A DNA stretch of 64,000 bases from Alphaproteobacteria bacterium. Lineage in GTDB: Bacteria > Pseudomonadota > Alphaproteobacteria > Micropepsales > Micropepsaceae. Position numbers and translations under genes: made by a program. Under the pieces are notes generated by a model. The model was given only the letters and a program-made list of their open reading frames with translations. It made no database searches and was not told where the DNA came from. Below are positions 17,131 to 23,986 of the stretch, piece by piece. Within the stretch, counting starts at the first letter, position 1. Each line of letters starts with the position of its first letter. The DNA is taken from the NCBI GenBank assembly GCA_021325375.1, contig JAJPHG010000014.1, positions 62,001-126,000 of the forward strand. The letters run 5' to 3'.

Positions 17131-19440
17131 TCACTTCGCCGATTTGGCCTGCGCCTCCGCCTTCCGCGCTGCGTCGAATTTCACAAAGTAGTCGTAGACG
17201 TGCGGCCAATCCTTCTGAAACGTATCGTCTCCCTTATGATTGGCGTCCCTGAAATAATACCGCGCGAAACCTTCCGCGAAGGTTTCTTCGCGCCCGCTAT
17301 ATCCGCTCTGCAGATAGTACCTGTCGGTAGGATTCGTCGCGGTCGCCTCGTTGTCGGTGGTCATATTCGGCTTGTCCAGATCGTAGGCCTTCTTGAAATC
17401 GTCTTGATGTGAAGGAAAGCCGTTCAGATAGTCATACGCATGGCCGGTTTCGTGCTTCGTGACGTCGATGCTGCCGTCGCCCTCGGGAAGCCCGTGCCGC
17501 GTTCCTATGATGACCCACTTTCTTTGCGGATTGTATTGCGAGTCCGCGTCACCCCAGTCCAGCTTGCCATCGTTGGCGTTATTTTGGGCGTTGTTGGTCT
17601 CGCCGTCGTTCCATCCCCCCGGCTCATGCCTGAGCAGGTCTTGGTTGTCTCTATATTTTTTGTTGTCCTCGTCGGTGAAGGCCTGGTCGGGCGAATCCGG
17701 CACCACGACCCATTGGGCGCCGTTCTTCACCAGATTGCCGGTGATGTAGTCCGGAAGCTGTTGGACGGAGTTCGTGACTTCGTCGAGGTCGCCGATACGC
17801 GAGCCGCCGGTCTCGGACGGCAGCATCACCCGGAACTGCGTCTGTACGCCGTTGAGCGGGATCGTCTGGAAGCTGCTGGTTTCGCCGCTGTCGGCCTGCG
17901 TCGTGGCGCTGGGTCCTGAAGCGGAAGCGTGGGTCGAAGGTGGCGGCGGAGGCGGAGGAACGCCGCCCTCGCCGCGGCCGGCATCCGGCGCCCCCACGAG
18001 ATTCATGTTCTTCAGCGCCCGCGTATCGGCGTCGATCTCCGCCGCGTCCCCGTACACGGCATGACCGATCTCGTGACGCAGATGCTCCTCCAGGTTTCGC
18101 GCAAGCGGCAGCGCGGTGGTGCGGGTCTGGCCGGCGTCGTCCTTGTAATCGATGGACACGGTGCCGTCCGTGTATCCCGGATCGATGGATCCGGCGAACA
18201 GCGTGGTCTTGTGCGAATTCAGTTTCGAATCCGCGCCGACCTCCTGATAGTGCTTGTCGCGATTGTTGTACAAGAAGGCCGTTTGCTCCTCCAACGACTT
18301 GAAATAATGCGCCGTCGACGGATCGAACTCGCTGCCCTTGTCCTTGGTGACCTTGGGTATGTCCACCACGTATCGATCGTCCAAGGTGATGGTGTCCTTG
18401 TCCAGGGTGTACGACCCGTCCGGATTCCCAGTCGCCCCCAGCGCCGTCATCTGGTCGTCGAGCGCTCTCTCGCGCGCTCCCGGCGTCATGCCGTGCACCT
18501 CCGCGCTCCCCTTGATCTTGTGCACGATGGTGTTGAGCGTGGGCCGCTGCGCGGCATGGGGCGGCGGATCGATCACCGTCGGTCCGGCGAGATTCAACTT
18601 CTCCAGCCCCCAGGTATCGGCCGCCTCCTCCGCCGCGTCCCCGTACACGGCATGGCCGATCTCGTGATAGATGTCCTCCGCCAGATTTTGTGAAAGCGGC
18701 AGCGCATAGGTGCCGATGTCGCCGGCGTCGTCCGTATAGTAGTTGAAACGCACGGTGCCGCTCGAGTATCCGGAATCGACGGACCCCGCATAGAGGGTGG
18801 TCTTGCGGGAATTGAGCGGCGACATCGCGCCGACCTCGCCGTAGCCGCTGTTCCTGGGATCGGCGAGGAACGCTCTTTCCTGTTCCAACGTGTCGAAATA
18901 ATGCGCCGTGTCCGGATCCCATACGCTGCCGCCATGGGCGTCGATCTTCGGCTTGTCCAGCACATAGCGATTGTCGAAGGTGATGGTGTCGCGGTCCAGG
19001 CTGTACGTGCCGTCCATATTCCTGGCCGCCCCCAGCGCCGTCATCTGGGCGTCGAGGGTGTCGGCACGGCTGTCCTTGGACATGCCGTGCGTCTCCAGGG
19101 TCCCGACGATCTTGTGCGCGGCGGTATGGGCGGCACCGCTGACATGAAGCGTGGCGCCGCTGGCGCGGGTGCTGACGCGCGCGCCGGGCGGCATGTTGTG
19201 GAACTGCACGCTGATCTCGTCTTCGGCCTGGCCGGGGATGTCGTCGGCGCCGTGCTCCTGCACCGGCGACGCGCGCAGGGAAGGCGACGCGTGCAAAGGC
19301 GCGACGTCGGCCGGGCGGGCTTGCGAGATCTGATCGTACAAATTCCAGAGCACGACGCCCGGATCGAGCAGCGTGCGCAGGATGTTGCCGGGCAGGCTCG
19401 GCAGCGCTCTCGGAAGCGTCGCGTCGATGCCGGAAGCCAT
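17131..19440 (-). CDS. Payload-like protein with tape-measure-type N-terminus and three zinc-protease motifs
   Basis: A 769-residue protein; the ATG at 19440 has AAAGGA 7 bases upstream. Residues 1-100 resemble the start of the 400-residue protein at 19974-21176 and the end of the tape measure (LPSLP, LWN-x2-DQIS, ISVQFHNMPPGARVSTRASG). Residues 105-285 and 303-482 are two similar units, each ending in HEIGHAVYGD (His259 and His456) with acidic residues just after. A Pro-rich linker (495-501) leads to a C-terminal domain with HETGHAYDY (His663) and REETFAEGFARYY (Glu719 a likely third ligand). This last layout resembles the anthrax lethal factor/PPEP-like peptidases. A protease delivered with the particle is the inferred role; the targets are unknown. 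Confidence 0.75.
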   Translation of the reverse strand: MASGIDATLPRALPSLPGNILRTLLDPGVVLWNLYDQISQARPADVAPLHASPSLRASPVQEHGADDIPGQAEDEISVQFHNMPPGARVSTRASGATLHVSGAAHTAAHKIVGTLETHGMSKDSRADTLDAQMTALGAARNMDGTYSLDRDTITFDNRYVLDKPKIDAHGGSVWDPDTAHYFDTLEQERAFLADPRNSGYGEVGAMSPLNSRKTTLYAGSVDSGYSSGTVRFNYYTDDAGDIGTYALPLSQNLAEDIYHEIGHAVYGDAAEEAADTWGLEKLNLAGPTVIDPPPHAAQRPTLNTIVHKIKGSAEVHGMTPGARERALDDQMTALGATGNPDGSYTLDKDTITLDDRYVVDIPKVTKDKGSEFDPSTAHYFKSLEEQTAFLYNNRDKHYQEVGADSKLNSHKTTLFAGSIDPGYTDGTVSIDYKDDAGQTRTTALPLARNLEEHLRHEIGHAVYGDAAEIDADTRALKNMNLVGAPDAGRGEGGVPPPPPPPSTHASASGPSATTQADSGETSSFQTIPLNGVQTQFRVMLPSETGGSRIGDLDEVTNSVQQLPDYITGNLVKNGAQWVVVPDSPDQAFTDEDNKKYRDNQDLLRHEPGGWNDGETNNAQNNANDGKLDWGDADSQYNPQRKWVIIGTRHGLPEGDGSIDVTKHETGHAYDYLNGFPSHQDDFKKAYDLDKPNMTTDNEATATNPTDRYYLQSGYSGREETFAEGFARYYFRDANHKGDDTFQKDWPHVYDYFVKFDAARKAEAQAKSAK

Positions 19441-19632
19441 GGCGCATCCTTTCCCGTCCCGGTGTTGCTTGATTAGGCAGCAGCCCGCGCGGTCAATTGG
19501 GCGACGGTCGGGGTCTGTTCCGTTCCTCGAATTCCGCGCAGTCCCGGCCTTCGGATTCGCCCGATATTCTCGTCGTCGCGAAAGACAAGAGATCGCCGAC
19601 CGCAAACACGTAGAACACCACGGGCCGCCCAC

Positions 19633-19959
19633 CTAAGCAGGACGAATGGAAGGATCGTTTCGATCGAACCAACCCCGGGCATTCCCCGAAAAAACCAAGA
19701 CGATCGCGGCCAGCCTCAAGATCGAGATCCCTCCCATGTAGATGAAGGCGTCTGTGATGTCGGCTTGTCGCGTGGCGTCGCGCAGTTCCGGCGGCAATCT
19801 CGCCATCATGGAAATATGGTGAGCGCTTGGAAACACGAGGAACCAGATCCCCGCCGAAACCATGAGCGCTGCGGTCCCGACGGTGAGCCACCAGAAGATT
19901 CGAATGCGAGACGGCGTCCCCGGCGATCCCTCGAAAAGCTCGCAGCAGGCATACCACAC
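19633..19959 (-). CDS. Small two-helix membrane protein between the payload-like genes
   Basis: The open frame encodes two likely membrane segments (IFWWLTVGTAALMVSAGIWF and AFIYMGGISILRLAAIVLVF) separated by a short polar loop. I recognise no family. A GTG at 19959, 15 bases after the upstream stop, gives 108 residues. A longer frame back to 20076 would overlap the upstream gene by 100 bases and is less likely. The position directly downstream of one payload-like gene and before another is typical of immunity proteins, but that is only inference. The start is uncertain. Confidence 0.5.
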   Translation of the reverse strand: MWYACCELFEGSPGTPSRIRIFWWLTVGTAALMVSAGIWFLVFPSAHHISMMARLPPELRDATRQADITDAFIYMGGISILRLAAIVLVFSGNARGWFDRNDPSIRPA

Positions 19960-19973
19960 GCGACGTTCAGCCG

Positions 19974-21176
19974 CTATTGCTTGCGCTTGTTGGGAGGCAC
20001 GTAAAAGTCTCCGTACCCTACATCGCGAAATAGCGCCTCCTCTTCGGTGTCCGTCGTTCCGTTCAAACCACTCCAAGGAACGAACGCGACGTTATACTCG
20101 TACTTGTCGAAATCTCTCCTCTCCTTGAAAAGCGAAGGGAAACTCAGGAAATACTTCCCTGTCGGAGAGGAGTGGAATTCGTCTATGGCGTCTCCGGCGC
20201 TCGGGGGGTTGTCGTCGTCCGGGGCGTGCAGGAAAGTACGCGTAGCTTTCGACCTGAAAAGCACGAAGTCTTCCTGCATTTGATGGAACGAGGGCTTGCG
20301 AATGCCTTCGGCGTCGGGTGGCCCCCACTGATCTTCCGGCGGCACTTGGTCAGCCGGATCGGTCGAGAAGTCGCCTTTCTTGAACTTTTCCCGATCCACC
20401 TTGATGACGGTTCCGTCGATGCGATTCACGATGACGACGGGACCGCTCGGGTCGCGCACAGGCAAAACGGAGCGCTGGAGATTCTTGAGCGCCTGCGGAT
20501 CCTTTGTGACCGTGGTCGTGTAATCGTTCTTGAACAGCGCCCGATCCACCGTGAATTCGGTTTTGTGACCGTCAAAGTGGCTGACGACGGTGACCGGACC
20601 TTTCTGCTCCTGCACCGGCTCACTCGGCGCGACGGCACCTTGGAGCTTCTTGCGCCCCTCCGGAGTGATTTCGGTCGTGTAGCCGTCTTTTCGGCTCACG
20701 ACGGCCAATTTGCCGTCCGGATCCACCCAACCGCTTCGAGCTTTGTCGAAGTGCAAGCCTGCCGGCGCGCTTGAAGGGCCGGAAGAACTTCTCGACGCGG
20801 AGGCGGAGACCGCGGCGGCGGCGGCGGGCGGCGGCTCATGGGAGAAGCTCGTCCCCCACAGCGCGCTCCCGGCATCGTCTCTGCCGGCATCGAGCTGGAA
20901 CGCGGTGCCGCTGGCGCGGGTGCTGATGCGCGTGCCGGCCGGCGCGTTGTCGAAGCGCACGCTGATCTGCCCCTGCGGCTTTCTGGGGGCGGCTTGCTCA
21001 TGCGGCGCCGGCGCGCGCACGGAAGGCTGTGCGTGCGCGGCGGGCGCCGGATTGGCTTTCGAGATTTGATCGAACGAATTCCACAGCGCGATGCTCTGGT
21101 CCAGGAACGTGCGCAGGAGGGCGTCGGGCAGGCTCGGCAGCGCCTTTACGGGCGTCTTGGCGGTGTCGAGAGCCAT
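19974..21176 (-). CDS. Payload-like protein with tape-measure-type N-terminus, unknown C-terminal domain
   Basis: A 400-residue protein starting 8 bases after the tape-measure stop with GAGGA before the ATG. Residues 1-97 align with the start of the zincin protein: LPSLPDALLRTFLDQS, LWNSFDQISKANPA, a Pro/Ala-rich stretch, then ISVRFDNAPAGTRISTRASG. Residues 98-130 are Ser/Ala-rich. About 135-260 holds three short repeats of the form V-x-VV-(S/N)-(R/H)-x-DG-x-T/K-x-(I/F). The last 140 residues form an uncharacterised domain rich in Asp, Phe and Lys (SFHQMQEDFVLFRS, GKYFLSFPSLFKERRDFDKY). No catalytic motif is recognised. The context suggests a second cargo carried with the tape measure. Confidence 0.68.
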   Translation of the reverse strand: MALDTAKTPVKALPSLPDALLRTFLDQSIALWNSFDQISKANPAPAAHAQPSVRAPAPHEQAAPRKPQGQISVRFDNAPAGTRISTRASGTAFQLDAGRDDAGSALWGTSFSHEPPPAAAAAVSASASRSSSGPSSAPAGLHFDKARSGWVDPDGKLAVVSRKDGYTTEITPEGRKKLQGAVAPSEPVQEQKGPVTVVSHFDGHKTEFTVDRALFKNDYTTTVTKDPQALKNLQRSVLPVRDPSGPVVIVNRIDGTVIKVDREKFKKGDFSTDPADQVPPEDQWGPPDAEGIRKPSFHQMQEDFVLFRSKATRTFLHAPDDDNPPSAGDAIDEFHSSPTGKYFLSFPSLFKERRDFDKYEYNVAFVPWSGLNGTTDTEEEALFRDVGYGDFYVPPNKRKQ

Positions 21177-21184
21177 GTCGTTCC

Positions 21185-23053
21185 TCAGAACGCGAATTGC
21201 GCGCCGGTCTCGACTTGCGTGCCGATGCCGGTGGAGCGGGGGCCGATATGCGTGCCGGACGGCAGGTTGTCGAAACGCACGCGGATCTCGGCCTGGGTCT
21301 TGGTGGGGATGTTGGCGGCACCTTGCCGGCGCGGCTGCGGCGAGCGCCCGGCAGGCGGCGCGTGCAGGCGCACGGAGGACCGCGCGGGAGGCGCCGGGAT
21401 ATGCGGCCGCGAAGCTCTCGGTAGCGCCTTGCGCGCGTGCCACAGAGCGCTCGCCTGGTCGACGACTTCCCCCAGCTGATCGCCGATGACGGGCATCGCG
21501 CCGATGACATCGTTGCGCAAGATGTCCCAGCCGATTTGCTTCCAGGTCCTCGGCGGCGGCGGCTTCACGCCCGGAGGCAGCTCGACGCCGCGGATCTTGT
21601 TGATGGCATGACCCAGCTTCTCCACATCTTGATGCTCCGCGTCGCGGTCTTTCTGAAGCCTGTCCCAGCCGAGCCTGATCGCGGATGCGGTGAAGTCGGC
21701 CCAGGGATGCCAGCCTTTCGCCGTGTCGCCGCGCATCTCGGTTCGAACGGTGTGATAGAAGTCACTGGCTGCGTTGCCGATGTCGCGGAAGAACTTCTTT
21801 GTTTCCTTCGGATGGTAGTAGGCATAGGCGCTGCCGCCGATGAGGCCCGCCAGCGCCGCGCCTGCCCACACCCAGGGACCGCCTCTGGCGATGAGGCCCG
21901 GGCCGACTCTCTCCGCCTGCGCGATCGCAACCCGTTCGAGCCCCGCCTCTCCGGCCTCGACGGCGGCCCTTCCTCCGCCGCGGATACCGATCCTCTCGAG
22001 CCAGCCGGGGATTTTCTTCTCCAGCCAGGGAATTTTCTTTTCCGCCCACGGGAAGATGCGGTTTTCGACGAGGTCCAGCCCCTTCGTCGCGAGCGCCCTG
22101 CCCCAAGGAGTCTTGGTGAAGAACAATCTGGCGGCGGCGAGAACGGGCTTTCCGCCATAGGCATTCGCCGTGCTCCAGGCATCCCATGCCGCCTGGCCGA
22201 GATCGCCTCTGCCCTTCTTCCAGTCGCGGTTGCGGACATCGTTCCAAAGATTATAGCCATCGCCGAGGAGCATGAGCGGACTGATGAACTTGTCGGCCCG
22301 GCGCATGTACGTGTTCACTCTCTCGCCGACCTTCAGGACGGTGTTGAGGAACCGGGCTTGACGCGGATGGGTCTTCAGATAGGCCTGCGCCAGATCGATG
22401 CCGCCGATGGCCGCGGCCTTTCCCTTGGCCCACCATTGGTGAATGAACTGCGCCGATTTCAGGTATTTGCTGGCGTGAAGGAAGTCCTTGATCTGGCCGC
22501 GGTGCTCAACGGCGAAGTCCCAGGCGTTCTTCACCCACTTCCCGGGCTTCAGCCAAGCCTTGTAGTCCTTGTATCCGTGATAGGCGTCCCATGCGTGTCG
22601 GTCGAGCCAATTTCCTTTTTCCGGATACGGTCCGAGCACGACGTCGTGCAGATGCTGGCCCTCCCATCTGAGCGTGTGCGCGTCGCGATTGATCTCGCCG
22701 CCCACGAAGCGCGCGGCAGCGAGAGCGCGTTGCGCCCATTGGTGCTGCAACAGAGCGCCTTCGGCACCGCGGATCACGGCCCTGGGATGGTTGGCGAGAA
22801 AGCGCACGACCCGAAGCAGGTCGGCGCCTTTGTCTACGAACTGGCGTGTCGTATGCTTGACCTCGGACGCAACGCGCATGGCGCCCAGCGCCGGCGGCAT
22901 CAGCCCTGCGTTGAGGTCTCCCGCCGTGATGCGGGCGCCGGTCAGCCGGTCGAAACGCGCGACCGCATTGCCGAGCATGTCGAAGACGCCGTCGAGCATG
23001 GAAGGCTGACGCCTGTTCGCCGGCGGCGCCATGACGGCGATAGCGGAAGCCAT
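21185..23053 (-). CDS. Putative tail tape measure protein (622 aa)
   Basis: Assigned mainly from position: directly after the frameshifted tail chaperone and before the baseplate genes, where tape measures always lie. It is Ala/Gly-rich and helical, with Trp- and Lys-rich middle parts and one hydrophobic segment near 395-416 (GPWVWAGAALAGLIGGSAYA). The C-terminal 100 residues have VVDQASALW, a Pro-rich stretch and AEIRVRFDNLPSGTHIGPRS, a pattern (V-x-F-x-N-x-P-x-G-T) common at the end of Mu-like tape measures and repeated in the next two proteins. At about 0.15 nm per residue it would set a tail of some 90 nm. It starts 1 base after the chaperone extension stop. Confidence 0.75.
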   Translation of the reverse strand: MASAIAVMAPPANRRQPSMLDGVFDMLGNAVARFDRLTGARITAGDLNAGLMPPALGAMRVASEVKHTTRQFVDKGADLLRVVRFLANHPRAVIRGAEGALLQHQWAQRALAAARFVGGEINRDAHTLRWEGQHLHDVVLGPYPEKGNWLDRHAWDAYHGYKDYKAWLKPGKWVKNAWDFAVEHRGQIKDFLHASKYLKSAQFIHQWWAKGKAAAIGGIDLAQAYLKTHPRQARFLNTVLKVGERVNTYMRRADKFISPLMLLGDGYNLWNDVRNRDWKKGRGDLGQAAWDAWSTANAYGGKPVLAAARLFFTKTPWGRALATKGLDLVENRIFPWAEKKIPWLEKKIPGWLERIGIRGGGRAAVEAGEAGLERVAIAQAERVGPGLIARGGPWVWAGAALAGLIGGSAYAYYHPKETKKFFRDIGNAASDFYHTVRTEMRGDTAKGWHPWADFTASAIRLGWDRLQKDRDAEHQDVEKLGHAINKIRGVELPPGVKPPPPRTWKQIGWDILRNDVIGAMPVIGDQLGEVVDQASALWHARKALPRASRPHIPAPPARSSVRLHAPPAGRSPQPRRQGAANIPTKTQAEIRVRFDNLPSGTHIGPRSTGIGTQVETGAQFAF

Positions 23054-23054
23054 G

Positions 23055-23506
23055 TCAGCGACCTTCCTCGTTCCAGCGTTCCAGGATGCGGTTGATCACG
23101 GGAACGGCGCGTTCCACCTCGGCGAACGACCAGTCGAACACCGACAGGTCGTGATAGGTGAGCGCGAGCGCGTGGTAGCGCTCTAGGAGCTCGTTTCCGT
23201 CCCAGCTTTTTCCTGGGTCTTCGACTGTCCGAAAAAACCGTCGATCACTCCCACGCAGGCGAAGAAGTCCTCGGCGCAGAGCGCGTCGACCGAAGGCATC
23301 GGGATCTGCGCGCACTCGCTGACGTAGCGGGCGTAGGAGTCCATATCGAGCAGCATCACCGCCTCGCCGCTGTCGGCGCGCTGGATCTTGGTCGGCGCGC
23401 CGCAGCGGCGGATGGTGGCCCCGTTGGGCTTCTTGAAGTTGAGCGTGGTGAGGTCCCTGCCGTGCGCCGCGATGGGCTCGGCAAGGACAAGGGTGACGGT
23501 ATCCAT
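23055..23506 (-). CDS. Frameshifted tail assembly chaperone fusion (about 150 aa)
   Basis: A second frame (stop at 23055) overlaps the chaperone gene and lies in the -1 frame. Slipping at T-TTT-TTC (23237-23231) would join the first 92 residues of the chaperone to 58 residues beginning RTVEDPGKSWDGNELLERYH and ending RILERWNEEGR. Long-tailed phages commonly make such paired products (lambda G/GT, Mu gp41 pair) to chaperone the tape measure. The extension has no start codon of its own in a good context and ends 1 base before the tape measure gene. Confidence 0.75.
23183..23506 (-). CDS. Tail assembly chaperone, unshifted product (Mu gp41-like)
   Basis: A 107-residue protein starting MDTVTLVLAEPIAAHGRDLT and TLNFKKPNGATIRRCG, the usual opening of the tail-assembly family of Mu-like phages (L..PI..HG..L..L..+.P). 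AAGGAG precedes the ATG. It lies between tube and tape measure genes. The ordinary stop after SKTQEKAGTETSS gives the short form; the -1 shift gives the long form annotated separately. Confidence 0.85.
   Translation of the reverse strand: MDTVTLVLAEPIAAHGRDLTTLNFKKPNGATIRRCGAPTKIQRADSGEAVMLLDMDSYARYVSECAQIPMPSVDALCAEDFFACVGVIDGFFGQSKTQEKAGTETSS
23231..23237 (-). other. Slippery heptamer T-TTT-TTC for -1 frameshifting
   Basis: In the chaperone reading frame the minus strand reads GGT TTT TTC. The heptamer T-TTT-TTC fits the X-XXY-YYZ rule, and both tRNAs can re-pair after a one-base backward slip. The -1 frame then stays open for 58 codons up to the tape measure gene. A second A-run, GGAAAAAG, lies about 20 bases downstream but fits the rule less well. 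Confidence 0.7.
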
Positions 23507-23551
23507 GGCTTTCTCCTTAAGTGGGACGCTGGCTTAGGGAAGAAGACCGTG

Positions 23552-23923
23552 TCAGCTCGACGGCTGCTCGATGACCCGCGTGAACTCGAGCTCGAGGGCG
23601 TATTTGCCCTCCTCGGTGCTCGAACTGACGAGGCCCTTGACCCATCCGTCGTAGCCGATGACGACCTTGCCGTTGGCGAGCGACAGCGTGGCCACCGAGA
23701 CCTGGGACTGCTGCAGCGACTGGATCGAGATGCCGCCGAAATCCGACACCTCGCCCTTCATCGACGGCACCACGGGCCGCTCGATATAGCCGTGCACGCC
23801 GTCCTGTCCGGCGACGCCCGTGCGCGCGCTCAGGTTGGGCGTGTATTCCCAGCTCCCGCGCGCGGGATACTGGATGCCGTTGATCATGAGGAAAAGCGTA
23901 CCGCCGATGCGTTGTCCGGCCAT
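23552..23923 (-). CDS. Phage tail tube protein (Mu gpM-like)
   Basis: A 123-residue protein starting MAGQRIGGTLFLMINGIQYP. It has GSWEYTPNLSARTGVAGQDG, VPSMKGEVSDFGG and KVVIGYDGWVKGL, matching the contractile-tail tube family (short N-terminus, G..Y...G.....+....G.DG..G). AAGGAG precedes the ATG. Subunits stack as rings inside the sheath. It lies 63 bases downstream of the sheath gene and before the chaperone pair, the normal order. Confidence 0.92.
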   Translation of the reverse strand: MAGQRIGGTLFLMINGIQYPARGSWEYTPNLSARTGVAGQDGVHGYIERPVVPSMKGEVSDFGGISIQSLQQSQVSVATLSLANGKVVIGYDGWVKGLVSSSTEEGKYALELEFTRVIEQPSS

Positions 23924-23986
23924 GTTTCACTCCTTGTCGGCGGACATTTCCGCCTTCTTGAAAAGATTGGTGGGAAGAAGCTTCGC

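Noticed and set aside
23055..23315. Independent small gene starting near 23315
   Set aside because: It lacks a ribosome site and its first part is Arg-rich shadow sequence; the in-frame slippery heptamer and tail-chaperone context make it a frameshift extension.
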